A model generated the notes under the pieces. The model ran no database searches. It saw nothing but the letters and a program-made list of their open reading frames with translations, and was not told the origin of the DNA. A DNA stretch of 10,052 nt, from positions 1 through 10,052 of the forward strand of contig URWM01000036.1 of NCBI GenBank assembly GCA_900551655.1, given 5' to 3'. This document shows positions 1 through 6,036 of this stretch, piece by piece. The DNA is from an uncultured Collinsella sp. GTDB taxonomy: Bacteria > Actinomycetota > Coriobacteriia > Coriobacteriales > Coriobacteriaceae. The position numbers were made by a program, and so were the translations under genes. How positions within the stretch are numbered: position 1 is the stretch's first letter; the number at the start of each line of letters is the position of its first letter.

Positions 1-21
1 CAAAGGTGCCTGTCCCCTTTG
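1..21. repeat. Small GGGGACAG-core hairpin element, possibly cut by the window edge
   Basis: The first six bases (CAAAGG) pair with bases 16-21 (CCTTTG). Read on the minus strand, the stem-loop carries the GGGGACAGG core also seen near 3987 and 5926. It sits 17 nt beyond the stop codon of the cytidylate kinase-like gene. No T-tract follows inside the window, so it is not an obvious terminator. The element may continue to the left of the window. Membership of a repeat family is inferred from the shared core. Confidence 0.4.
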
Positions 22-38
22 TGGTGGTTTTTGGTCGG

Positions 39-662
39 TTAAGCCTCGAGTTGCGCCACTTTGTAGCGGTAGGCGGCGGCGATAACGTCTTTACAGCCCT
101 CGCGTCCCAGCTTGGCGCGGTTGACGACGATGTCTTTGCCGCTCGTCATCTTCCACTTTCCGGCGCTGTAACGCTTGTAGAACGCCTCGCGCGCCTTCTG
201 CTGCTGCTTGACCAGCTTGGCGCCCTTCTTTTTGTTAAGTCCGCGCTTCTTGCGCACGATCTCGACGCGGTCCTCAAAGGGTGCGGTCACCAACACGGCA
301 ATGTGGTTGGGGTTGTTGCGAAGCAGATAATCGGACAGGCGGCCTTCGATAATGCAACTCTCGGTCTCGCCCAGATCCAAAATCACCTGGCTCATCTTTT
401 GGAACAACTTGTCCGAGTACGAACGCGCGTCGTAGCGGTCGGGCAGAAACGCCATGTTCTCCACGGCCAGTCGCTCGTCATAGGCGGCCATCTTGTCGAG
501 CGACTCACCCGCGCGCAGCGACGCGCGCACCAGCAGCTCGTTGTCATACAGTGGAATCCCCAGCTCATTGGCGAGGATACGGCCAATCTCGTGGCCCTCG
601 GCACCAAAGTCGCGCGCGATGGTAATGACCACAGGACTCTTCTTGTTCTCCAGATCGCTCAT
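39..662 (-). CDS. Cytidylate kinase-like family protein
   Basis: This 207-residue protein fits the cytidylate kinase-like family (Cytidylate_kin2 type), P-loop proteins related to CMP kinase whose physiological substrate is mostly unknown. The N-terminus reads VVITIARDFGAEGHEIG (residues 11-27), which occupies the nucleotide-binding loop that usually reads ITISREYGSGGxxIG. Here the inner GSGG is GAEG, a notable deviation. Further family features are IPLYDNELL (36-44) and IEGRLSDYLL, matching the usual GRCADYVL-type segment. The C-terminal half is lysine- and arginine-rich, as is usual for the lid and phosphate-binding region. The start is supported by an AGAAAGGA ribosome binding site about 6 nt upstream. 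The gene stands alone: it lies 171 nt from the ABC operon and is separated from it by a large inverted repeat. Family assignment is confident. Catalytic activity is uncertain because of the altered loop. Confidence 0.85.
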   Translation of the reverse strand: MSDLENKKSPVVITIARDFGAEGHEIGRILANELGIPLYDNELLVRASLRAGESLDKMAAYDERLAVENMAFLPDRYDARSYSDKLFQKMSQVILDLGETESCIIEGRLSDYLLRNNPNHIAVLVTAPFEDRVEIVRKKRGLNKKKGAKLVKQQQKAREAFYKRYSAGKWKMTSGKDIVVNRAKLGREGCKDVIAAAYRYKVAQLEA

Positions 663-726
663 CGCGATTCCTTTCTAACAAATGAGAAATAGGCGATTCC
701 TGATTCCCATTTTGTCACTTACGACC

Positions 727-834
727 GTCCTGGTTTCCCAAGTGCGGCAGATTGCCCCGAAAGAGGAGCGCCGCGTACTAAATGTACGCAAGCGACGATT
801 GAGGGGCAAGGTACCGTGCTTGGGGAAGCAGGAC
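727..834. repeat. 108-nt imperfect inverted repeat / long hairpin
   Basis: Two 32-nt arms (727-758 and 803-834) are complementary at most positions. The outer GTCCTG/CAGGAC and inner TTGCCCC/GGGGCAA blocks are exact, and several differences are G-T wobbles that would pair in RNA. The tip holds a second hairpin, GCGTAC (773-778) with GTACGC (784-789), around a TAAAT loop. The right arm ends on the first base of the stop codon of the second permease gene, so the ABC operon transcript would run straight into the fold. No T-run follows on the minus strand, so it does not look like a simple intrinsic terminator. It could be a MITE-like dispersed repeat or a structured 3' RNA element. Confidence 0.7.
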
Positions 835-1472
835 TATGCGGCTACAATGCGGCGTTGATATGCCCTCACCAGCAGCGAGATACCAAAGTTGAGCACAAAG
901 TACATCGCAAACACCAGGCCGTAGAGCATAAGCACCTGCGACAGATCGATCGCGTGGGCCATCACGACGTTTGCCGTGTACATGAGCTCGGCCACGTTAA
1001 TGCCCGAAAGATACGAGCTGTCCTTAATGACGGTCGTGCACTGGCTAAACAGCGCCGGAATGATCGTCTTGAACGTCTGCGGCAGAATGATGTAGCGCAT
1101 GGTAGCAAAGAAGCCAAAGCCCTGGCTCTGCGCCGCCTCAAACTGGCCGCGCGGAATCGAGTTGAGGCCGCCGCGCACAATCTCGGCCATAACAGCGCTG
1201 GTAAACAGCGTAAAGGCGATGGTCGAAATCACAATGTCCAAACCCTGCACCGTAAAGTAGATAAACAGGATCCACAGCAGGTTCGGCGTGCAACGGAACA
1301 GCTCGATATAGGCGCTCACCAAAATGCGGAACGGGCGGGACGCATAGCTTTTAACAAGCGCCAGCACCGTGCCAAAGATGAGCGAGAAAAAGATCGACAG
1401 CGCCGAGATCTCGATCGTCTTAACAAAGCCGCCCCAAATGTAGAGCAGGTTGGTCGCGTTGAAGATTTCCAT
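834..1472 (-). CDS. Polar amino acid ABC transporter permease (second subunit)
   Basis: This is an integral membrane subunit of an amino acid importer of the HisMQ/GlnP class, 212 residues long. It forms the membrane channel with the other permease and couples to the ATPase. The diagnostic EAA loop is clear: FEAAQSQGF at 111-119, then YIILPQTFK at 127-135, the cytoplasmic contact with the ATPase. Hydrophobic stretches lie around 12-42, 52-75, 80-97 and 178-203. GGLNSIPRGQ just before the EAA loop is typical of the family. The start codon is 3 nt beyond the stop of the upstream permease, and its GAGGAGG ribosome binding site lies inside the end of that gene, so translation is probably coupled. 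It is the last gene of the four-gene operon, and its stop codon touches a large inverted repeat. Confidence 0.93.
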   Translation of the reverse strand: MEIFNATNLLYIWGGFVKTIEISALSIFFSLIFGTVLALVKSYASRPFRILVSAYIELFRCTPNLLWILFIYFTVQGLDIVISTIAFTLFTSAVMAEIVRGGLNSIPRGQFEAAQSQGFGFFATMRYIILPQTFKTIIPALFSQCTTVIKDSSYLSGINVAELMYTANVVMAHAIDLSQVLMLYGLVFAMYFVLNFGISLLVRAYQRRIVAA

Positions 1473-1475
1473 GCG

Positions 1476-2222
1476 CTAGGCCTCCTCTACGTTGTCGAGC
1501 CCAAGCTCGGCCAGGCTCACGCCGCGCGGACGCTCCTTGGAGCGGCGCTCGAGCCACTGCACCAGCATGGCGAGCGGAAAGCAGATGATGAAGTACATAA
1601 GGCAGCAGACGATGTATCCCTGCAGGTAACCGTACAGACTCACAAAGTTGTCGGAACGGTACATAAGGTCGCCGCCGGCCACAAGCGCCAGCACCGACGT
1701 GTTCTTGACCAGGTTGAGCGCCTGGTTACACAGCGGCGGCAGAATAATCTTGAATGTCTGGGGCAGCACGATGTACCAGTACGCCTGTGCACGGGTGAAG
1801 CCCTGGCTCTGGGCCGCCTCCATCTGACCGCGCGGAACGGCCTCGATACCGGTGCGGATGACCTCCGAGATGTAGGCCGCGTGATACAGACCCACACCCA
1901 AGAAGCCCAGCACGAACGGCGCGATGCGCACCGGCTGGTCGGCACCGGTTATGGCCTGCAAAAACTGCGGGCCGGCCATGTACATAAAGAGCACCTGAAC
2001 GGGCAACGGGGTGTTCTGGTAAAACTCGACGTACACGCGGCTTATGGCGCGCAGCACGCGCGAGCGAGTGGTAGAGAACACGCCCAGCAGCGTGCCCAGC
2101 ACCAGCGACAGCAGCAGACCGGCAACGACCACTTGCAGCGTCACGCCAAAGCCCTCCCAGAAGGGCCCCATGTTTTGAAATGTCGTCGACCAACGGTCGG
2201 CGTCAAATAATCCTTCGAGCAT
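1476..2222 (-). CDS. Polar amino acid ABC transporter permease (first subunit)
   Basis: This is the 248-residue partner permease of the same importer. It carries the EAA loop as MEAAQSQGF (134-142) followed by YIVLPQTFK (150-158), nearly identical to that of the downstream subunit, as expected for a heterodimeric channel that arose by duplication. Hydrophobic segments lie around 26-50, 72-92, 100-118 and 199-222. The C-terminal tail (225-248) is charged and longer than in the partner. I place the start at ATG 2222 because an AAGGAAGG ribosome binding site lies a few nt upstream. A longer reading from 2291 would overlap the binding-protein gene and adds residues that do not look like a permease. 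Spacing to the binding-protein gene is 25 nt, inside one operon. Confidence 0.93.
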   Translation of the reverse strand: MLEGLFDADRWSTTFQNMGPFWEGFGVTLQVVVAGLLLSLVLGTLLGVFSTTRSRVLRAISRVYVEFYQNTPLPVQVLFMYMAGPQFLQAITGADQPVRIAPFVLGFLGVGLYHAAYISEVIRTGIEAVPRGQMEAAQSQGFTRAQAYWYIVLPQTFKIILPPLCNQALNLVKNTSVLALVAGGDLMYRSDNFVSLYGYLQGYIVCCLMYFIICFPLAMLVQWLERRSKERPRGVSLAELGLDNVEEA

Positions 2223-2247
2223 TTGATTCCTTCCTTGGACGATGCGC

Positions 2248-3123
2248 CTATACAAGACCCCAGGTCTTGACCTCTTGGTCGAGCCAGCCATCGGCCAGGC
2301 GATCGCAAATCACCTGATCGACCACGGCCGAAAGGTCGCAGCCCTTCTTGGTCGCCACGCCGTAGCCCTGCTCGCCAAACTTGACCTCGGGCTGCAACAG
2401 CTCAACGGTCTCGTTCATGTAACCGGCCAGCGTGGAGCGGTCCATGGCAAAGACGTCGATATTGCCAGCGTCGAGCGAGCTCTTGATGATGGGATAGCCG
2501 CTAAAGGCCCTAAACTCGGGCTTGCAGCTAAAGCCGTTGTCCTTGATCATCTGCTCGATCAGGCCCTGCGTGGTAGCACCCTGGCTCACGCCGATGACCT
2601 TGCCGTCCAGGTCCTCAATCGAGGTGAAGCCCGAACGTTTCTTGACCATGAGTCCCACGTAGTCGGTGCGGTACGGCGTAGAGAAATCCCAGCTCTTCTT
2701 GCGTTCGTCAGTGATGGTGTAGGTCGCCGCGACCACGTCAAGTTGGCCGTTATCGATCAGCGGGCCGCGCGTCTTGGGCGTTACGTCGGTAAACTCGACA
2801 AGCTCCTGGGCGCGGGCCTCCTTGTAGCTCACGCCAAAGACGGCAGCGGCGATCTGGTAGCACAAATCGACTTCCATGCCCTCAAAGCGGCCCTTGGCGG
2901 TGTCGTAATAGCCATAGCCGGGAACGTCCTTCTTAACGCCGGCATTCAGATGGCCACGCGACTTGATGACCGCAAGCTTGGACCCCTTGTCGGAACCCTC
3001 GCCGCTGGTGGAGTTACCGCAACCGGTAAGCGCGGTTCCCGTCAGCGCGAGCATGCCGACGCCCGCCAGCTGCAAAAAGTGGCGGCGCGACACGGCCGCC
3101 CTCGTCATATCCGTCATGTCCAT
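2248..3123 (-). CDS. Amino acid ABC transporter substrate-binding lipoprotein (Tat-type signal)
   Basis: This extracellular solute-binding protein of family 3 (SBP_bac_3), 291 residues, captures the amino acid and delivers it to the two permeases. The N-terminus has a twin-arginine motif SRRHFLQ (12-18), a hydrophobic stretch (19-33) and a lipobox ALTGC with the lipidated cysteine at 35. It therefore looks like a lipoprotein exported folded by Tat. The mature domain shows family landmarks: GYGYYD, FEGMEVDLC, the TPKTRGPLIDNGQLDVV segment that includes a ligand-carboxylate arginine, ATYTITDERK, and a C-terminal catch domain. The general pattern fits glutamate/aspartate or other polar amino acids, but I cannot fix the ligand. 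ATG 3123 is preferred to GTG 3126 because the AGGTG ribosome binding site is only 2 nt from the GTG. The gap to the ATPase stop codon is 8 nt. Confidence 0.92.
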   Translation of the reverse strand: MDMTDMTRAAVSRRHFLQLAGVGMLALTGTALTGCGNSTSGEGSDKGSKLAVIKSRGHLNAGVKKDVPGYGYYDTAKGRFEGMEVDLCYQIAAAVFGVSYKEARAQELVEFTDVTPKTRGPLIDNGQLDVVAATYTITDERKKSWDFSTPYRTDYVGLMVKKRSGFTSIEDLDGKVIGVSQGATTQGLIEQMIKDNGFSCKPEFRAFSGYPIIKSSLDAGNIDVFAMDRSTLAGYMNETVELLQPEVKFGEQGYGVATKKGCDLSAVVDQVICDRLADGWLDQEVKTWGLV

Positions 3124-3131
3124 CACCGCAC

Positions 3132-3863
3132 CTAGTGCAGAATCTTGGACAGGAACTCGCGACAGCGCGGGTTCTCGGGGTTATCGAAGAAGTGCTCGGG
3201 CGTGCCCTCCTCCAGAATGCGGCCGTCCTCCATAAAGATGACGCGGTCGGCCACCTGGCGCGCAAAGCCCATCTCGTGCGTCACGCAGATCATGGTGATG
3301 TCCTCCTGCGCGAGCTCAATCATAACGTCCAGAACCTCCTGGACCATCTCGGGGTCGAGCGCCGAGGTCGGCTCGTCAAACAGGATGATGGGCTGCTTGG
3401 TGCACAGGGCACGGGCGATGGCGATGCGCTGCTGCTGACCGCCCGAGAGGTTCTGCGGATACTCGCCGGCCTTATGCGCCATGCCAACGCGCTTGAGCGC
3501 GGCGATGGCGATCTCGGTCGCCTCCTCCTTGCTCTTCTTTTGCAGCTTGATGGGCGCGAGCGTCAGGTTGCCCAGCACCGTCATGTTGGGATACAGGTTG
3601 AACTGCTGAAACACCATGGAGCTGTACTTGCGAGCCATCTCCAGGTGATTCTTTTTGGTGAGCGGCGTACCGTCGATGACGACCTCGCCCGACGTGGGCT
3701 CCTCCAGATAATCGACGCAACGGATGAGTGTCGACTTACCCGAGCCGGAAGGCCCGATCATTACGAGCTTCTCGCCGCGCTTGACGGTGAGATTGATATC
3801 TTTGAGCACATGCAGGTCGCCAAAGTACTTGTTGAGATGCTTGATCTCGATCATGTCTGCCAT
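3132..3863 (-). CDS. Amino acid ABC transporter ATP-binding protein (GlnQ/HisP type)
   Basis: This 243-residue cytoplasmic ATPase powers the importer and is the first gene of the operon. All nucleotide-binding motifs are intact: Walker [10 protein letters not shown] (37-45), Q-loop VFQQFNLYP (84-92), signature LSGGQQQR (139-146), Walker B IILFDEP (159-165), D-loop SALD (167-170) and H-loop histidine 196 in CVTHEMGF. The length is standard for the family. The start has a GGAAGGGA ribosome binding site about 7 nt upstream. An internal ATG three codons downstream (3854) lacks that spacing. A consensus-like -10 box lies about 36 nt upstream of the start codon. The gene's place at the head of a compact ATPase, binding protein, permease, permease unit strongly supports one complete transporter. 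Confidence 0.95.
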   Translation of the reverse strand: MADMIEIKHLNKYFGDLHVLKDINLTVKRGEKLVMIGPSGSGKSTLIRCVDYLEEPTSGEVVIDGTPLTKKNHLEMARKYSSMVFQQFNLYPNMTVLGNLTLAPIKLQKKSKEEATEIAIAALKRVGMAHKAGEYPQNLSGGQQQRIAIARALCTKQPIILFDEPTSALDPEMVQEVLDVMIELAQEDITMICVTHEMGFARQVADRVIFMEDGRILEEGTPEHFFDNPENPRCREFLSKILH

Positions 3864-3898
3864 GAATGTCCCTTCCCTGCGTTTACACGAGTTGAACT

Positions 3899-3904
3899 AT
3901 TGTA
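3899..3904 (-). promoter_or_regulatory. Candidate -10 box of the amino acid ABC operon
   Basis: Read on the minus strand the hexamer is TACAAT, one mismatch from TATAAT. It would place transcription start roughly 28 nt before the ATPase start codon. I see no convincing -35 hexamer at 16-18 nt spacing, so this is a candidate based on position and the -10 alone. Confidence 0.3.
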
Positions 3905-3967
3905 CGGAAAGAACCACGTTTCCGCAGCCCACGCTGCATTCCCGTAAAGAACCCGCAATCTTCCACC

Positions 3968-3989
3968 CACTCATTGGGCACTCATTGGG
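3968..3989. repeat. Tandem 11-bp direct repeat (CACTCATTGGG x2)
   Basis: CACTCATTGGG occurs twice back to back (3968-3978 and 3979-3989), and the second copy leads into the large inverted repeat. A degenerate third copy (GCTCGTTGGG) lies in the loop of that repeat at 4011-4020. This suggests the palindromic element grew or rearranged by slippage or repeated insertion. Confidence 0.6.
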
Positions 3990-4052
3990 GACAGACTTAA
4001 ATGAGTGCCCGCTCGTTGGGTACTCATTTAAGTCTGTCCCCAATGAGTGCCC
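3976..4052. repeat. REPIN-like element: perfect 31-bp inverted repeat around a 15-nt spacer
   Basis: Arms 3976-4006 and 4022-4052 are exact reverse complements over 31 bp. The spacer can extend the stem by GCCC/GGGT, leaving a 7-nt loop. Each arm is itself a small hairpin: ACTCATT (3980-3986) pairs with AATGAGT (4000-4006) around a loop that starts with GGGGACAG. Two hairpin units in inverted orientation is the layout known for REPINs, which are mobilised by REP-associated tyrosine transposases. No transposase is in this window. The element lies between the ABC operon promoter and the yqeY terminator, in a stretch without a credible gene. Confidence 0.75.
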
Positions 4053-4065
4053 TTCAGCTGCCATC

Positions 4066-4098
4066 AAAAAAGGGGCGCGACTGCAATGGTCACGCCCC
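4066..4098 (-). terminator. Intrinsic terminator of the prsA-yqeY unit
   Basis: On the minus strand a 10-bp stem (GGGGCGTGAC with GTCGCGCCCC, one G-T wobble) closes a 7-nt loop and is followed directly by six T residues. It lies about 30 nt beyond the yqeY stop codon and is the clearest intrinsic terminator in the window. Confidence 0.88.
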
Positions 4099-4127
4099 CT
4101 CAACATCAACTATATGCCGCTCGGTCC

Positions 4128-4571
4128 CTACGCGAGTTTGGCTCCGACGATCTTTGCCGCGGCCGGCTTGTCGAAGTTGCCGCCGGTGGCCTTGCCGAGC
4201 GCGCCCATGACCTGGCCCATCTGCTTCTTGGACGTGGCACCCAGCTCGGCGATAACCTGCTCGATCAGGGCCTCGAGCTCCTCGCCCGAAACCTGCGCGG
4301 GCAGCAGGCTCTCCAGAATCTTGACCTGCTCGGTCAGGTTGTCGGTACGCTCTTGGTCGGTGCCGGCCTTGATGGACATCTCCAGCGTCTCGCTCGTCTG
4401 CTTAATCAGACGCTTGATCATGCTGTTGACGTCTTCCTCGGTCACATCGCGGCGCTCGTTGACCTCGATATTCTTCACCTCGGCCTTGACCTGGCGAATG
4501 ATGGACAGGCGAACCTTGTCCTTAGCCTTCATGGCCGCAATCATTTCCTTCTGCAGCTCTTCGTTGGTCAT
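4128..4571 (-). CDS. yqeY: GatB/YqeY domain-containing protein
   Basis: This is a 147-residue YqeY-family protein. The family shares its fold with the tail domain of GatB and the GlnRS N-terminal region, and is thought to bind tRNA or assist tRNA-dependent amidation. Its exact role is not settled. Recognisable family features are the opening NEELQKEMIAAMKAKDKVRL, then SIIRQVKAEVKNIEV, a charged helical middle, and the terminal domain with KQMGQVMGAL, where glycine-spaced helices fit the GatB-tail half. The length is standard. ATG 4571 is chosen over the in-frame TTG two codons earlier because the GAGGAGG ribosome binding site lies 8 nt from the ATG and only 2 nt from the TTG. The gene follows the prsA-like gene by 54 nt with a hairpin in between, and ends in a clear terminator. 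Confidence 0.93.
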   Translation of the reverse strand: MTNEELQKEMIAAMKAKDKVRLSIIRQVKAEVKNIEVNERRDVTEEDVNSMIKRLIKQTSETLEMSIKAGTDQERTDNLTEQVKILESLLPAQVSGEELEALIEQVIAELGATSKKQMGQVMGALGKATGGNFDKPAAAKIVGAKLA

Positions 4572-4594
4572 CTGCAAATCCTCCTCAATAGTGC

Positions 4595-4620
4595 GGGCGG
4601 CACTCGCACGAGCGCCGCCC
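4595..4620 (-). promoter_or_regulatory. Strong GC-rich hairpin between the prsA-like gene and yqeY
   Basis: An 11-bp stem (GGGCGGCGCTC with GAGTGCCGCCC, one G-T wobble) closes a GTGC tetraloop, immediately after the prsA-like stop codon and just before the yqeY ribosome binding site. No T-tract follows, so full termination is unlikely. It may act as a 3' stabiliser, a processing site or a partial attenuator that sets the ratio of the two gene products. Confidence 0.6.
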
Positions 4621-4625
4621 CATGA

Positions 4626-5849
4626 TTACTCAGTCGTCGACGAATCGTCGGTCGAACTCTTGGTGACGCCCTTCAGGCTGACGTTGTACGGCACGTCCTT
4701 GGGCATGGGGTTAACGGTGATGTCGGCGTCCTTCTTGTACTGCTCCAGCCACTCGCTGTACGCGGTGCTGGCCGCTTGCGTCTTCACCACATTGGAAACG
4801 TACTTCTTGATGGCCTTGGGCACCTGGTTGATGTCATCGACCTGATTATCGACATGGAAGTAGTCGGTGCACTTGATGATGTGATAACCATAGGTCGACT
4901 CGACGACGTCGCTCACATCGCCCTTGTTGAGCCCCTCGAGCGCCTTCTGGTAGCTGTCGACGAAGGTGGTGAGCTTGTCCCAGCCCACATCGCCCTTCTT
5001 ATCCTTGGAGCCGGTATCGTCGGAGTACTGCTTCACAGCGTCCTCAAAGCTCAGCTCGCCGGAGTTAATCTTGTCAAGGCACTCCTGCGCCTTGGCTTTG
5101 GCGGCGGCCTTGGCCTCGTCAGATGCGTCAGAACCGACCTTGATCAGAATATTCGACGAGCGACGGGCGTCATTGTATTTGGACAGGTTCTCGTTGATGT
5201 AATCGACAATCTCGCTGTCCTTGGGCTTGCTGGTGGGTGCCACGGCATCCTTGAGCTTCTGCTGCGCCAGGCTCTCCTTGAGCGAGTCCTTGTAGGTGTC
5301 CTCGGTGTAGCCATAGGTCTTAAGCGTCTTCTTAAAGGCTTTGGCGCCGCCGGCGCTCTTGCACGCGTCCTTCCAAGCCTTCTCGACCTCCTCGTCCGAG
5401 ACGGTCACGCCGTTTTCCTTCTGCGCCTGTTGAAGCAGAATCTGCTGCGTGTAGGAGTCGATGAGCTGCTTGCGGTACTTTTTGGGCGTGAGATCGTTGT
5501 TGACCAGATACTGCGCCCAGTCCTTGTCCTTGGTGTAGCCATGGGACGTGCGCATGCTCATGATCTGCTTGGTCACGGTGTCCTCGGTGAGGTTGGTGCC
5601 ATTGATGGTAGCAGCCACGCCACCAGTGAGCTTATAGCCCGAGCTGGCGCTTTCAGTCTGTGACATCAGGCCGGAGCACGCCATGGCCGAGACGGAGAGC
5701 AGCATCGCCAGCACGCCGATGACCACCAGGACAATTTTGACGGTCTTGGACACATAGGTCTTGCGCTGCTTCTTGCGAGAGCTGGAGGCGGCGCGGGACC
5801 GTTGCTCGGGCGTCGGCGCGACCTCGGGGTTCTTTTTCTTGTTTGCCAT
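4626..5849 (-). CDS. Membrane-anchored peptidyl-prolyl isomerase, PrsA/SurA type
   Basis: This is a 407-residue extracytoplasmic foldase that helps secreted proteins fold. Layout: a lysine-rich cytoplasmic N-terminus (1-36), one transmembrane segment (about 37-57), a SurA-N-like helical chaperone region (about 80-200, starting at ATINGTNLTEDTV), and a parvulin/PPIC rotamase domain (about 228-330). The rotamase domain is recognised by SSNILIKV, GELSFEDAVKQYSDD, KGDVGW and STYGYHIIKC. The C-terminal tail is rich in Ser, Thr and Asp. Classic PrsA is a lipoprotein. Here cysteine 58 follows the hydrophobic stretch, but MAC is a poor lipobox and the N-terminal arm is long, so a signal anchor is more likely. 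The start has AAAGG about 7 nt upstream. It probably shares a transcript with yqeY, with an imperfect barrier between them. Confidence 0.88.
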   Translation of the reverse strand: MANKKKNPEVAPTPEQRSRAASSSRKKQRKTYVSKTVKIVLVVIGVLAMLLSVSAMACSGLMSQTESASSGYKLTGGVAATINGTNLTEDTVTKQIMSMRTSHGYTKDKDWAQYLVNNDLTPKKYRKQLIDSYTQQILLQQAQKENGVTVSDEEVEKAWKDACKSAGGAKAFKKTLKTYGYTEDTYKDSLKESLAQQKLKDAVAPTSKPKDSEIVDYINENLSKYNDARRSSNILIKVGSDASDEAKAAAKAKAQECLDKINSGELSFEDAVKQYSDDTGSKDKKGDVGWDKLTTFVDSYQKALEGLNKGDVSDVVESTYGYHIIKCTDYFHVDNQVDDINQVPKAIKKYVSNVVKTQAASTAYSEWLEQYKKDADITVNPMPKDVPYNVSLKGVTKSSTDDSSTTE

Positions 5850-5916
5850 GTTTGGCCTTTCGCATCACGAATCGAACAAACGCCATTGTGTCACAACGCA
5901 GCCCCCGCGGCACACT

Positions 5917-6024
5917 TGGTGCATGGGGGACAGGTTAATCTGCACCATTTTGGTGCAAAGGGGACCGCTCTGGCAGACGGCAATTAGGGACGTTCCTTTT
6001 CTGCCGGCAGTTTGGGACAGTCCC
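5917..6024. repeat. Composite palindromic repeat region with GGGGACAG cores
   Basis: TGGTGCA at 5917-5923 pairs with TGCACCA at 5941-5947 around a loop holding GGGGACAGGTTAA. A second TGGTGCA at 5951-5957 offers an alternative partner and is followed by AAAGGGGACC. Further right are a perfect 10-bp palindrome CTGCCGGCAG (6001-6010) and GGGACAGTCCC (6014-6024). The block fills most of the gap between the EIIA gene and the prsA-like gene. I see no T-tract terminator and no credible gene in it. The shared core links it to the elements at 1-21 and 3976-4052. Confidence 0.6.
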
Positions 6025-6036
6025 CAAGTGCCGACC

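Noticed and set aside
816..2210. 464-residue open frame on the plus strand
   Set aside because: It lies antisense to both permease genes and spans the boundary between them. Its sequence is low-complexity His/Arg/Gln-rich, as expected from the reverse of GC-rich membrane-protein codons. The minus-strand genes have clear motifs and ribosome binding sites.
2223..2291. Longer start for the first permease
   Set aside because: It would overlap the end of the binding-protein gene by 44 nt. The ATG at 2222 has a strong AAGGAAGG site, and the extra residues are not permease-like.
2242..3947. Two long plus-strand open frames (2242-3135 and 3135-3947)
   Set aside because: They are antisense shadows of the binding protein and the ATPase. 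Neither shows a domain signature, while the opposite strand carries complete ABC motifs.
3968..4052. CRISPR array
   Set aside because: The repeats are palindromic arms and an 11-bp tandem with no spacers of regular length, and no cas gene is present.
3897..4109. 70-residue minus-strand open frame in the gap before the ABC operon
   Set aside because: Its coding sequence is mostly the 31-bp inverted repeat and the yqeY terminator, so the repeated peptide-like pattern comes from the palindrome rather than from a protein.
3724..4845. 373-residue plus-strand open frame across the intergenic repeat
   Set aside because: It runs from inside the ATPase gene through the inverted repeat and terminator into yqeY and the foldase gene, all antisense. 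Serine/leucine-rich composition and no motif.
4776..5663. 295-residue plus-strand open frame
   Set aside because: Antisense to the PrsA/SurA-type gene, whose PPIC domain is clear. Its Leu/Val/Gly-rich sequence is a codon shadow.
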